64,000 nucleotides of DNA from Flavobacteriia bacterium (lineage in GTDB: Bacteria > Bacteroidota > Bacteroidia > Flavobacteriales_D > Crocinitomicaceae), in the NCBI GenBank assembly GCA_026391005.1, contig JAPLEV010000014.1:1-64000 (forward strand), read 5' to 3'. The translations under genes were made by a program, and so were the position numbers. The first letter of the stretch is position 1; the number at the start of each line of letters is the position of its first letter. Below, piece by piece: positions 53,967 to 63,302 of the stretch. The notes under the pieces are model-generated. The model worked only from the letters and a program-made list of their open reading frames with translations, was not told where the DNA came from and ran no database searches.

Positions 53967-53974
53967 TATATTTG
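53967..53974 (+). promoter_or_regulatory. -7 promoter box of gcvP
   Basis: TATATTTG, 25 bases before ATG 54000; a second TATATTTG stands at 53831-53838. The nearer one gives a UTR of about 20 bases. No glycine riboswitch fold was recognised between them. Confidence 0.5.
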
Positions 53975-53999
53975 TTGCCTAAAAAAAATTAATTTTTTC

Positions 54000-56861
54000 A
54001 TGATAAACTCATTTTCAAACCGTCACATTGGACCTAACGAGATCGAAAAGTCTGAGATGCTCAAATCAATTGGAGTTTCTAGCATCGCGTCCTTAATTGA
54101 TAAAACGATCCCTGCTAACATTCGTTTAAACAGCGAATTAGACATCGCAAACGCGATGAGTGAAGCTGAATATTTAAAGCACATCACCGAATTAGGGAAT
54201 AAAAATAACGTATTAAAGTCATTCATTGGATTGGGTTACTATGAAACGATTGTTCCTTCAGTTATCTTAAGAAATGTATTAGAAAATCCAGGGTGGTACA
54301 CCGCTTATACGCCATATCAAGCAGAAATTTCTCAGGGACGTTTAGAAGCACTTTTGAATTTCCAAACGATGGTGATGGATTTGACCGGTATGGAAATAGC
54401 TAATGCATCGTTACTTGACGAAGCTACATCTGCCGCTGAAGCGATGATTATGATGTACAATTCCCGCTCAAGAAGTGATATTAGTGCCGGAAAAAAGACC
54501 TTTTTTATATCCGAGGATTGTTTCCCTCAAACGATTGAAGTTGTACAAGGAAGAGCGATCAATTTAGGTATAGAGCTTATTGTTGGTGATGAGTCTACTT
54601 ACCAATCAAGTGAAAATTGTTTCGGTGCACTTATACAATATCCAACTGCAAAGGGAGAAATTAAAAATATTGAACCATTAATTTCAACTTGGAAAGAAAA
54701 TGGGATACAGGTTGCTGTAGCAACGGATTTATTGGCACTTGCCCTATTGAAAGCACCCGGCGAAATGGGTGCAGATGTGGTGTTTGGGTCGTCACAGCGA
54801 TTTGGTGTTCCCATGGGATTTGGTGGGCCTCATGCTGCTTTCTTTACCACGAGAGATTCTTACAAACGAACAATGCCAGGAAGAATTATTGGTGTCTCAA
54901 AAGATGCGGATGATAATTTAGCGTTGCGCATGGCCTTACAAACTAGGGAACAGCATATCAAACGCGATAAAGCGACCTCTAACATTTGTACTGCCCAAGC
55001 CTTATTGGCTGTTATGGCAAGTATGTATGCCGTGTACCACGGACCCGCAGGAATTAAAGAAATTGCTCAAAACGTCAACGACCTTGCCAGCTTAACAGCC
55101 AAAGGATTAAGAAACTTAGGATTCTCCTTGCAAACGGATTCGTTTTTTGACACGATTTGTGTTCATGGAATAGACACTGAAAAATTAAAGACCTTGTCCG
55201 AAAGTAATGGTATGAATTTTAATTATTTCGGAACTGATTCGGTAAGCCTAAGTTTTGGAGAACCTCACACAACAAATGATGTTCAGAAAATTTTGTCCGT
55301 TTTTGCGGAATTAAAAGGTGTTTCAGCACCACAATTAGGAGAAAGAACAAACAGCATTCCAACGAATAACGCCCGTGTTTCAGCGATATTAAGTCATCCA
55401 GTATTCAGCCAGCATCACTCTGAATCAAAAATGATGCGTTATTTGAAACGCCTTGAAAACAAAGATTTATCATTGGTTCACAGCATGATCGCATTAGGAT
55501 CTTGCACGATGAAACTTAATGCTGCGTCTGAATTAATTCCAATTACCAACTCGCAATTTTGCAATATGCATCCATTTGCACCAAAAGAACAAGCAAGTGG
55601 ATACTATGAAATGCTTCATCAATTAGAAAAAGATCTATGTGCTTGTACTGGATTTGCCGCTGTTTCCTTGCAGCCAAATTCTGGTGCACAAGGAGAGTAT
55701 GCTGGCCTAATGGTCATAAAAGCTTTTCATGAGGCGAATGGGGATTTACAACGCAAGAAAATAATAATCCCTTCTTCTGCGCATGGCACCAATCCTGCGT
55801 CTGCTGTAATGGCTGGTTTCGAAGTAATCGTGACGGGATGTGATGAAGACGGCAACATTAACATTGATGAATTAGAACGCGTTGCTACAGAAAATAAAGA
55901 TATACTTGCTGGATTAATGGTTACCTATCCATCTACACATGGTGTATTTGAAGAGGGAATTCAAGTAATCACAAAGATTATTCATGACAATGGCGGCCAG
56001 GTTTATATGGATGGTGCCAATATGAATGCTCAAGTTGGGTTAACAAATCCAGGAAATATTGGAGCGGATGTTTGTCATCTTAACCTGCATAAAACTTTTG
56101 CCATTCCTCATGGTGGTGGTGGCCCAGGGATGGGACCTATCGGAGTTGCGGCTCACTTAGCGCCTTTTTTACCAGGAAATCCATTAATTAAAATGGGTGG
56201 TGAAAAAGCAATTCATGCTATTTCAGCTGCTCCTTTTGGAAGCGCACTTATTCTACTAATTTCATACGGATACATCAAAATGTTAGGCGCAATAGGCCTA
56301 AGAGAAGCTACAGAAATAGCCATTTTAAATGCAAATTATATTGCGGCAAAGCTTAAAGGACATTACGATGTTTTGTATACTGGGAAAAATGGCATGGTTG
56401 CACACGAGATGATTTTGGATTGCCGCGCTTTCAAACAAACTGCTGAAGTGGAAGTCGCTGATATGGCAAAACGATTAATCGATTTTAATTTCCATGCACC
56501 AACTGTTTCGTTTCCTGTAGCGGGTACCTTGATGATTGAGCCAACAGAATCTGAGGACAAGGAAGAGTTGGATCGTTTTATTTCTGCCATGATTAAAATT
56601 AGGGAAGAAATAAAAGAAATCGAAAATGGCACTGCCGACAAAGCGAATAATTTACTTAAAAACGCTCCTCACACGGCCGATTGCATTATCAATAAAAATT
56701 GGGATTATCCATACACGCCACAAGAAGCCGTATATCCATTGCCTTATTTAAAAGATTGGAAGTATTGGGTGCCTGTTCGACGAGTAGACAATGCTTTTGG
56801 CGATCGGAATTTGATCTGTTCGTGCCCAAGCGTGGAGAGTTACCAAACAGAAAACGCATGA
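54000..56861 (+). CDS. gcvP: Glycine dehydrogenase (aminomethyl-transferring), P protein
   Basis: A 953-residue single-chain P protein. N-terminal FSNRHIGPNEIEKSEML, YTPYQAEISQGRLEALLNFQ, and in the second half HSMIALGSCTMKLNA, SLQPNSGAQGEYAGL, AHGTNPASAVMAG, and the PLP Lys in CHLNLHKTFAIPHGGGGPGMGP (about residue 698). It decarboxylates glycine and passes the aminomethyl group to the H protein. gcvT and gcvH are not adjacent. ATG 54000 gives the usual N-terminus; the longer TTG frame covers the promoter. It overlaps bshB1 by ATGA. Confidence 0.96.
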   Translation: MINSFSNRHIGPNEIEKSEMLKSIGVSSIASLIDKTIPANIRLNSELDIANAMSEAEYLKHITELGNKNNVLKSFIGLGYYETIVPSVILRNVLENPGWYTAYTPYQAEISQGRLEALLNFQTMVMDLTGMEIANASLLDEATSAAEAMIMMYNSRSRSDISAGKKTFFISEDCFPQTIEVVQGRAINLGIELIVGDESTYQSSENCFGALIQYPTAKGEIKNIEPLISTWKENGIQVAVATDLLALALLKAPGEMGADVVFGSSQRFGVPMGFGGPHAAFFTTRDSYKRTMPGRIIGVSKDADDNLALRMALQTREQHIKRDKATSNICTAQALLAVMASMYAVYHGPAGIKEIAQNVNDLASLTAKGLRNLGFSLQTDSFFDTICVHGIDTEKLKTLSESNGMNFNYFGTDSVSLSFGEPHTTNDVQKILSVFAELKGVSAPQLGERTNSIPTNNARVSAILSHPVFSQHHSESKMMRYLKRLENKDLSLVHSMIALGSCTMKLNAASELIPITNSQFCNMHPFAPKEQASGYYEMLHQLEKDLCACTGFAAVSLQPNSGAQGEYAGLMVIKAFHEANGDLQRKKIIIPSSAHGTNPASAVMAGFEVIVTGCDEDGNINIDELERVATENKDILAGLMVTYPSTHGVFEEGIQVITKIIHDNGGQVYMDGANMNAQVGLTNPGNIGADVCHLNLHKTFAIPHGGGGPGMGPIGVAAHLAPFLPGNPLIKMGGEKAIHAISAAPFGSALILLISYGYIKMLGAIGLREATEIAILNANYIAAKLKGHYDVLYTGKNGMVAHEMILDCRAFKQTAEVEVADMAKRLIDFNFHAPTVSFPVAGTLMIEPTESEDKEELDRFISAMIKIREEIKEIENGTADKANNLLKNAPHTADCIINKNWDYPYTPQEAVYPLPYLKDWKYWVPVRRVDNAFGDRNLICSCPSVESYQTENA

Positions 56862-57574
56862 AATTAGATATCCTTGCTTTTGCTGCGCACCCAGACGACG
56901 TTGAAATTTCATGCGGTGGGACACTGATCAAGTATCAGCAAATGGGAAAGAAAATCGGCATAGTTGATTTAACACAAGGGGAATTAGGGACACGCGGAAG
57001 CAAAGAAAAAAGACGAGAGGAAGCAGCGAATTCTTCTATTTCACTTGGCTTGTCGGTAAGAAAGAATTTAGAATTAAAAGACGGATTCTTTTCGAATGAT
57101 GAAGCAAGCATGCTAAAAATAATCACTGAAATTCGACGGTTTAGACCGGAAATTGTGTTGGCTAATTCATTGGAAGACCGACATCCGGATCATGGGAAAG
57201 CGGCGAAACTAGTTGCGGATGCCTGCTTCCTTGCTGGCTTAAGCAAAATAGAAACGATGGATAATAATGAAAAACAAGCGCATTATCGACCTCGTTTACT
57301 TCTTCATTACATTCAAGATTATTACATCGAACCAGCTATTGTATTGGATGTAACTCCATTTTATGAGCAAAAGATTGAGGCAATTAAATGTTATTCCTCC
57401 CAATTTTTTGACCCTAATTCAACAGAACCAGGAACCCCCATATCAGGTGAGGATTTTTTTGAATTTTTAAAAGGAAGAATGATGACGCTTGGACGTCCTA
57501 TCGGAGCAAAATATGCAGAAGGATTTTCAAAAAGTCGTTTGTTGGGGGTTAATGACCTTTTCGAATTGAGCTAG
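56858..57574 (+). CDS. bshB1: Bacillithiol biosynthesis deacetylase BshB1
   Basis: A 238-residue LmbE/PIG-L-fold zinc deacetylase. Motifs are ILAFAAHPDDVEISCGGTL with the metal ligands His, Asp and Asp; TQGELGTRGSKEKRREEAANS; and LEDRHPDHGKAAKL with the second His pair. It deacetylates GlcNAc-malate in bacillithiol synthesis, so this organism probably uses bacillithiol as its low-molecular-weight thiol. The ATG at 56858 overlaps the gcvP stop; a longer frame starting at 56699 runs inside gcvP and is not real. Confidence 0.93.
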   Translation: MKLDILAFAAHPDDVEISCGGTLIKYQQMGKKIGIVDLTQGELGTRGSKEKRREEAANSSISLGLSVRKNLELKDGFFSNDEASMLKIITEIRRFRPEIVLANSLEDRHPDHGKAAKLVADACFLAGLSKIETMDNNEKQAHYRPRLLLHYIQDYYIEPAIVLDVTPFYEQKIEAIKCYSSQFFDPNSTEPGTPISGEDFFEFLKGRMMTLGRPIGAKYAEGFSKSRLLGVNDLFELS

Positions 57575-58306
57575 TTAATACAGCAGCAAAGCAAGCGATA
57601 CCCCAACGATAATGCTTATTAATTTAAGAAAGTTAAATTTATGGTTCTCTGATGTTTCGAAGATAATTGTCGTTGAAATATGAAGAAACATCCCAATAAC
57701 AACACCGAGTATCATTTGATAATTAAGTCCTAATTGTCCAGAGGTGATATACAAACCTAAAACAAATCCCAAAGGTGTCATACAAGCAAAAAGAAGTAAA
57801 ACTAGCCATGCCTTCATCTTGGTAAGCGATGTGTTTAGCAACAAGGTCATTAAAGCAATAGCAACTGGGATTTGATGGAAGACAATTCCCCAAAACAAGG
57901 AATCATTACTGCTATGATCATGACCAGACTCAATTCCCGAATAATGATTCCCCAGTGGAATACCTTCAATAATTGAATGGATTGATAAGGAAATAAATAA
58001 AGTCCAAGGAAGTGCTTGCCCTTTATGAACATGGACATGTCCGTGTTCGATACCTCCTGAGAAATATTCGAGTATTAATTGAATTAAAAAGCCAGAAAGT
58101 ATATAGATGCCGACGTTAACATGGTTAGAAGCATACAATTCGGGCAAAAGATGCTCAAAAATAATAGCTAACAAAAATCCACCACTAAAAGCCAAGGCGA
58201 ATTTAATGAAAGCGCTATTGTTGGTATATCGTAAAGTTGTGACAATTAGACCGCCCAGAAGAGCCGAAAAAATTAAACCAAAAAAAACAAAACCAGCACT
58301 TATCAT
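57575..58306 (-). CDS. ZIP-family metal transporter
   Basis: A 243-residue transporter with about eight helices. The His-rich loop is GIEHGHVHVHKG (about residues 88-99); conserved metal-site helices carry HSIIEGIPLGNHYSG and FHQIPVAIALM. A second His cluster is ESGHDHSS. ZIP proteins move Zn, Fe or Mn into the cytoplasm. Its ATG overlaps the stop of the methyltransferase gene, a pairing without an obvious functional link. Confidence 0.92.
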   Translation of the reverse strand: MISAGFVFFGLIFSALLGGLIVTTLRYTNNSAFIKFALAFSGGFLLAIIFEHLLPELYASNHVNVGIYILSGFLIQLILEYFSGGIEHGHVHVHKGQALPWTLFISLSIHSIIEGIPLGNHYSGIESGHDHSSNDSLFWGIVFHQIPVAIALMTLLLNTSLTKMKAWLVLLLFACMTPLGFVLGLYITSGQLGLNYQMILGVVIGMFLHISTTIIFETSENHKFNFLKLISIIVGVSLALLLY

Positions 58307-59034
58307 TTTCGACGGGCAAATAGTATGAGACGATCTGATGTTTCGGGATCAAATGCATCCAATTGGAAGTTGCCAAAGGTAGACAATATTTCAAAATCTT
58401 TCGCTAAAAAACGGAGAAAGTCTTCTTGTTTTAAGGCCTGCACACGTTCCGTATAATGATGTTTTACTCCTTTATCTTCGAAGCGGATATCTTTATAAAT
58501 ATGCTGCCCATCATAACGGCGGGTGATCGAAAATAATATCCCATCAATCATTTTTTCCTCAGAGGGTACTAAGTGCTCAATAACTTTAATAGCGTTCATG
58601 AAATCAATAATTACTTCCCCTTTTTCATGAAGCATTTCGGTAATAGAAGTGATCATTTTTTCATTGTCCGATTGGGAATCAAAATAGCCGAAACTGGTGA
58701 ATAAGTTCGCTATTAAATCAAACTTTTTGTTGGGAATTACTTCCCGCATGTCGTGCACGTCAAAAGCCAATCCCTGGCAAGAATTCTCCTTGGCTGTTTG
58801 TATGCTATTACTTGATAAATCAACGCCCAACACTTCCATTCCCAATTTATGGAACATCACCGCATGACGCCCTTTTCCGCAAGCTAAATCCAACACTTTA
58901 CTTCCCGGCTTTAAAGAAAGGTGTGCCACTAAACGCTCAATAAACGCATTGGCCTCCACATCATTTCTATGCTGATAAAGTATATGATAATACGAAGTAT
59001 CAAACCATTCCGCGAACCATTCTGCCTTTTTCAT
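58303..59034 (-). CDS. Class I SAM-dependent methyltransferase
   Basis: A 243-residue methyltransferase: GSKVLDLACGKGRHAVMFHKLG (motif I), VLGVDLSSNSIQTAKE, DLIANLFTSFGYF. The substrate is unknown; it resembles the Methyltransf_25 group of small-molecule enzymes. ATG 59034 (MKKAEWFAEWFDTSYYH) is the family-like start; the longer frame would translate across a TAACTTTG promoter box located five bases upstream of this ATG. Confidence 0.87.
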   Translation of the reverse strand: MKKAEWFAEWFDTSYYHILYQHRNDVEANAFIERLVAHLSLKPGSKVLDLACGKGRHAVMFHKLGMEVLGVDLSSNSIQTAKENSCQGLAFDVHDMREVIPNKKFDLIANLFTSFGYFDSQSDNEKMITSITEMLHEKGEVIIDFMNAIKVIEHLVPSEEKMIDGILFSITRRYDGQHIYKDIRFEDKGVKHHYTERVQALKQEDFLRFLAKDFEILSTFGNFQLDAFDPETSDRLILFARRK

Positions 59035-59039
59035 GGGCA

Positions 59040-59047
59040 CAAAGTTA
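59040..59047 (-). promoter_or_regulatory. -7 promoter box 5 nt before an ATG (predicted leaderless mRNA)
   Basis: Minus-strand TAACTTTG, then TGCCC, then ATG 59034. On the opposite strand TAAATTCG at 59080-59087 lies three bases before the ATG 59091 of coaE, so this divergent region seems to hold two promoters in about 50 bases. Confidence 0.55.
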
Positions 59048-59090
59048 CACCTTTGGTAAAAGTAATCCACGAAACTCCGTAAATTCGTAC

Positions 59091-59684
59091 ATGACAATGA
59101 AAAAAATTGGCATTACTGGTGGAATCGGCTCGGGAAAGTCTTACGTCTCGGATATTATTAAATCGATGGGGTTTCCCGTCTATCATTCAGACGAAAACGC
59201 CAAATCATTAATGGAAAGTAATCCAGAAATAAAGGAAGGATTACTACTTCTTTTTGGTGATTCTATTTACGAAAAGGGCGAATTAAACAAAAAGAAATTA
59301 GCGGAGCTGATTTTTGAATCCCCTGAATTACGTGAAAAGGTGAATGCCATAGTGCATCCTATTGTGAGGGCAGATTTCGCCCAGTGGGCAAGTAATCAAT
59401 CGCAAGAAATCGTCTTTAACGAGGCGGCCATTCTTTTTGAAACGGGTGCTCACACGAATTTCGATGCAACAATTTTGGTCATTGCACCCGAGGCCATTCG
59501 CATAGATCGTGTGATGAAAAGAGAAAATTGCTCGCGAGCGTTGGTGTTAAAAAGAATCCAATCACAATGGAGCGACGAACAAAAAAGTAGCTTAGCCAAT
59601 TACCAAATTATCAACGATTCTGTTTCTCCTTTGTTAATTCAAGTAGAAAAGGTGCTAGAAAAAATCAGAACGATTAATAATTAA
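59091..59684 (+). CDS. coaE: Dephospho-CoA kinase
   Basis: A 197-residue kinase: P-loop KIGITGGIGSGKSYV, FPVYHSDENAKSL, IVHPIV and NEAAILFETG, with RIDRVMKREN in the lid. It adds the 3'-phosphate in the last step of CoA synthesis. The start may be ATG 59091 (MTMKKIG) or ATG 59097 (MKKIG); the second matches the usual N-terminus, the first lies nearer to a TAAATTCG box. It converges with the next gene with an 11-base overlap. Confidence 0.95.
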   Translation: MTMKKIGITGGIGSGKSYVSDIIKSMGFPVYHSDENAKSLMESNPEIKEGLLLLFGDSIYEKGELNKKKLAELIFESPELREKVNAIVHPIVRADFAQWASNQSQEIVFNEAAILFETGAHTNFDATILVIAPEAIRIDRVMKRENCSRALVLKRIQSQWSDEQKSSLANYQIINDSVSPLLIQVEKVLEKIRTINN

Positions 59685-60765
59685 CATTAATGCTTAGACC
59701 AAAGCGAAGCGGATAAATGGCAATGGTGCTTCCTTTTTTGAATAAGGGGGTTAAACTATACTCTACAAATGCTCCTAAATACTTACCAAAACCGGCTCTA
59801 ACGGTTGCGTCTAAGGAAAAATGCTGTAAATTAAAACGTGAAGACGTATTATTAGTGAACTTATCGCCATTCACATATTCTCCTGTTTTCGTACTCGTAG
59901 AGGCAAAGCGCCATGCACCAATAACACCTGCGGCGAGGTAAAAGCTCTTTTTAGCTTCCGGCTTAGTGGTAAATTCCAGTAATAAGGGCAAGGTCAAGCG
60001 ATGCATTGCCAATGTATTTGTTTTATACGATTGGATGGTGTCCGAGACACAAAAAACGGTGTCGTTACTATGTTGAATAAGGTAATTATTTCGTAAACCG
60101 AGGCTCGTCAAACCATATCCCAATCCAGTAGTCAAACCTAGATATTGCTTAAAAATGGGAAGCTTATATTCTAGAAAATTAAAATTGATAGCCACGGATT
60201 TAACCGGATCTATTTGCCAGTAATCATTCGCTCCAAAATCTGTATCAAAACGTGAATTCGTCTGTTCATTTAAACGGAACATGCTCACAAATCCAAGATC
60301 AAAAGAAGCCCAATGTGGCTCATATTTAGTTTCTTCAGAGTCGTCAAATTCACCTTCACCCTCAAGGTCAAATGATATTGGTAAATCCATCACAGTCCTT
60401 GTTGCCAAAGAAGTATCTGCTGATCCAGGAAGCCAATTCGGCATAATAGATACTACCCGAAGCGCTTCTTGTTCTATTGCGGGACAATTGATGCCTTTAA
60501 GTAATTCCACATTTGCAACCTTTCCGTCTTTTTCGACATAAAAACGGACATACACCTTGCCTTCCATACCCAACTCAATGGCTGATTCAGGGTAAGTGAT
60601 ATTACTATGAATAAAACGCATAAGCGCTTCATGTCCACCTGGAAAAGTTGGTTCAATATCATAAGGCCCTTCTACTACTTCAATCGGAGGAGGTAAGGGT
60701 TCTTCTTGCGAGAACATGCTGGAAACAATAGAAAAACAAAAAAATAAAAGTAATTGAGTTTTCAT
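59674..60765 (-). CDS. TonB C-terminal domain fused to an outer-membrane-type barrel
   Basis: A 363-residue exported protein. Signal peptide (to about residue 19, SMFSQ), then a proline-rich bit (EEPLPPPIEVVEG), a TonB_C domain at about 38-130 with the Bacteroidota FPGG motif (PTFPGGHEALMRFIHSNITYP, GKVYVRFYVEKDGKVANVELLKG), then from about 150 a beta-barrel-like region (WASFDLGFVSMFRL through LGAFVEYSLTPLF...YPLRFGLSINV). Normal TonB proteins are anchored in the inner membrane by an N-terminal helix; this one appears secreted and followed by a barrel. It is encoded 20 bases downstream of the TPP-controlled receptor. The function is open. Confidence 0.8.
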   Translation of the reverse strand: MKTQLLLFFCFSIVSSMFSQEEPLPPPIEVVEGPYDIEPTFPGGHEALMRFIHSNITYPESAIELGMEGKVYVRFYVEKDGKVANVELLKGINCPAIEQEALRVVSIMPNWLPGSADTSLATRTVMDLPISFDLEGEGEFDDSEETKYEPHWASFDLGFVSMFRLNEQTNSRFDTDFGANDYWQIDPVKSVAINFNFLEYKLPIFKQYLGLTTGLGYGLTSLGLRNNYLIQHSNDTVFCVSDTIQSYKTNTLAMHRLTLPLLLEFTTKPEAKKSFYLAAGVIGAWRFASTSTKTGEYVNGDKFTNNTSSRFNLQHFSLDATVRAGFGKYLGAFVEYSLTPLFKKGSTIAIYPLRFGLSINVNY

Positions 60766-60785
60766 AGGAAGTAGTTATTCGTTAA

Positions 60786-63245
60786 TTAAAATTTAAAAAG
60801 CACTCGACACATTAAATTTCTTCCCGCTTGAGGGTAATAAAAATTCTCTGTTGTTTTTTGACCATCATACAGGTATGAAAAAGTATATCCGTTATTGGCA
60901 TAAAGATAATTGAAAATATTATTCACCTGTAGACCGAAATTAATTTCTTTTCCTAAAACATGTCTAAGCGCATAGCTGAGCGTTAGATTACTGTATGAAA
61001 AAGCCTTAATACTTCTATCCAGCGCAGAAGTATTGTCCAAAAATTGTTGTGACACAAACTTACTCATCCATTCCACATTCATATTTTTAAAGGGCACCCA
61101 TACAACACCAAGGCTGGTAACTACATTTGGAGAAAAGGCCAAATCCACGTCTTTATGCGTGATAATTTGTTGCGAATAATAGGGTTCCGTGGAGGAATAA
61201 ACATCCAAAAATTCATTGAATTCTTTTATTTTATTTTGACTTAAGGCCAAGGCTCCATTAAATTTTAAGAAAGAAAATGGCGCATAAGCGGAGTTCATTT
61301 CGATACCCAGTCGATAACTTGAGGGAACATTGGTACGGGTATAAGAACCCACATCATTAATTTCACCCGTTAAAATAAGTTGATTGGTATAATCCATGAA
61401 ATAAGCATTTACATTCAAAAGTAGCTTCGATTTTTTGTAGGTGTAGCCCAATTCAACATCTCGTAAAACCTCCGCTTTTGGCCGGCTATTTGGAGTGCTT
61501 TCTCTAAAATCTTTCCGCACGGGTTCTCTATGAGAAATACCAAAAGAAGCAAAAATGGATTGCGCGTAAGAAAGCTGTCTTGAAATGGAAATTTTTGGGT
61601 TTAAAAAATCAAATTTTACCCGTTGCTGCACATCTTTTAACACGCCTGAAACTTGATCCACGCCCAAAAAAGAATAATCCAAGTGCCTGAACTGGATATC
61701 ACCGTTGAACGTCCAATCTTTCAGCTTATACGATCCTTTAACATAGGAAGACCATTCCGATTTTTGACCAGATTCATTGTAATAGCGATCTCCCAATTCC
61801 GAATCGGATGCAAAACGAGACCAGATCACTTCCCCATAATGACGACCCAAATACGTATTCACCGAACCACCCCACACCAAATTTAAACGTTGTTTAAAAT
61901 AGGAAAGAGAAAAGACAGAACCTATAAAATCATTGTTCAACCAACGCTGGCGAATTAGATCACTTGTGGTAATTGTATCGTTTCCTACGACCACCGATGA
62001 CATTCCATACCCGCTAAGTGTTTGGTTGTTTTTATATTCCTCATAATACCCTCTTCCATACGTATAGTGACCGGAGATATTTAAAAGTAAATTCGATTTT
62101 ATGGAATAGGCATAGTGCAATTGATAGTTATCTTGCTTGTAATTATCCACTTGATTTTTGTAAGTGTAAAAATTATACGTTCTTCCCGAGGAGATTAAAT
62201 TTTGTCGTTCCTCTGGGCTTAATAAATTGCGATCCGCATACGCACTCATCTCCGCTACATCGCCGGTTAAACGACTTTCTGGTGTGCCATACCAAGCCTG
62301 ATACGTCAACTCATGACCACTAAAGACAAGCGCTTTCAGAAGGAAATTTTTACCGAGGTAAGCGCCAGAAAAATAGATGGAATTTAGATTTGATTTAGCT
62401 CGATCTAGAAATCCATCGGAAGAAATACGGGAGAGACGCGTTTCAAAATTAAACTTTTGATGGAGGAGCCCCGTTCCAATTTTAATAGAATTTTTGAGCG
62501 TGTTAAACGCCCCATAACTATTGTCAATCGTTGCGTAGGGCGTTTCAGAAAGATTGCTAGACTTCAGGTTTAATCCTGCGCCAAAAGCGGCAGCGCCATT
62601 GGTAGAAGAACCAATACCGCGTTGAATTTGAATATTTTCAATGGAGCTACTCAAATCAGGCATATTGACCCAATAAACATCGTGCGATTCAGGATCATTG
62701 ATTGGAATACCGTTCAAGGTGACATTGATGCGAGAAGCATCTATTCCTCGAATTCGCATTCCTGTATACCCTACTCCATTTCCTGCATCTGAGGTAGTTA
62801 CTAAGGAAGGCGTGCCATCCAATAAGAAAGGCAAATCTTGTCCAAAGGCCTTTTTTTCTAAGGTTTTCTCTTCAACAAAAATCGCGGAGGAAGATGCAGC
62901 AGACGCTCTGGTAGAGGTAACTTGAACCTCTTCCAAGGTTTGGGTACTTTTATAGAGCATGATTTTTAATGGAACATTAAAATCTTCCGAATAAAAAAAG
63001 TTGGCACTTGAAGTGTATCCTGGGAATTCAAAAACAAGCGTGTTTTGACCACCAATTGCCGGTCCTAAGCTAAATTTTCCCTGCGCATCGGTTTGGGTGC
63101 AGAAGGTAGTCGCTTGGATACAAACCTTTACGCCTTCCAACCATTTCCCTTCCTCATCGGATACGACACCCGTAAAATTATTTTGTCCAAAAGAGAGAAA
63201 AGTCGATACTAAAAAACCGATACTGATAAAAATCCTTGTTTTCAT
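60786..63245 (-). CDS. TonB-dependent receptor under TPP riboswitch control (probable thiamine uptake)
   Basis: An 819-residue receptor: signal peptide to about residue 20, a carboxypeptidase-regulatory-like domain (FTGVVSDEEGKWLEGVKVCI), a plug at about 110-230 (MRIRGIDASRINVTLNGIPI, INIPLSSSIENIQIQRG-type region) and a long barrel ending LMCRVLFKF. A TPP riboswitch lies 57 bases upstream, so it is repressed when thiamine pyrophosphate is plentiful. Thiamine-regulated outer-membrane receptors of this kind are known in Bacteroidota and are thought to import thiamine or its precursors. ATG 63245 gives the signal peptide; a TTG eight codons earlier is less likely. Confidence 0.9.
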   Translation of the reverse strand: MKTRIFISIGFLVSTFLSFGQNNFTGVVSDEEGKWLEGVKVCIQATTFCTQTDAQGKFSLGPAIGGQNTLVFEFPGYTSSANFFYSEDFNVPLKIMLYKSTQTLEEVQVTSTRASAASSSAIFVEEKTLEKKAFGQDLPFLLDGTPSLVTTSDAGNGVGYTGMRIRGIDASRINVTLNGIPINDPESHDVYWVNMPDLSSSIENIQIQRGIGSSTNGAAAFGAGLNLKSSNLSETPYATIDNSYGAFNTLKNSIKIGTGLLHQKFNFETRLSRISSDGFLDRAKSNLNSIYFSGAYLGKNFLLKALVFSGHELTYQAWYGTPESRLTGDVAEMSAYADRNLLSPEERQNLISSGRTYNFYTYKNQVDNYKQDNYQLHYAYSIKSNLLLNISGHYTYGRGYYEEYKNNQTLSGYGMSSVVVGNDTITTSDLIRQRWLNNDFIGSVFSLSYFKQRLNLVWGGSVNTYLGRHYGEVIWSRFASDSELGDRYYNESGQKSEWSSYVKGSYKLKDWTFNGDIQFRHLDYSFLGVDQVSGVLKDVQQRVKFDFLNPKISISRQLSYAQSIFASFGISHREPVRKDFRESTPNSRPKAEVLRDVELGYTYKKSKLLLNVNAYFMDYTNQLILTGEINDVGSYTRTNVPSSYRLGIEMNSAYAPFSFLKFNGALALSQNKIKEFNEFLDVYSSTEPYYSQQIITHKDVDLAFSPNVVTSLGVVWVPFKNMNVEWMSKFVSQQFLDNTSALDRSIKAFSYSNLTLSYALRHVLGKEINFGLQVNNIFNYLYANNGYTFSYLYDGQKTTENFYYPQAGRNLMCRVLFKF

Positions 63246-63273
63246 TTGTTTCAAATTACACAAGAACAAGGGG

Positions 63274-63298
63274 CTAATTCCAGCTGGTTATTAATTAG
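63274..63298 (-). promoter_or_regulatory. Possible expression-platform hairpin after the TPP aptamer
   Basis: CTAATT (63274-63279) and AATTAG (63293-63298) can pair around a loop with the palindrome CCAGCTGG. It lies between the aptamer and the receptor start. It has no U-tract, so any switching is more likely at translation than by termination. Inference only. Confidence 0.35.
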
Positions 63299-63302
63299 CA
63301 CA

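Noticed and set aside
53934-53999. Longer N-terminus for gcvP from a TTG
   Set aside because: The extra residues are not family-like and the stretch contains a TATATTTG promoter box.
56699-56857. Upstream extension of bshB1
   Set aside because: The extension lies inside gcvP in another frame; the deacetylase motifs begin right after ATG 56858, which overlaps the gcvP stop in the usual ATGA way.
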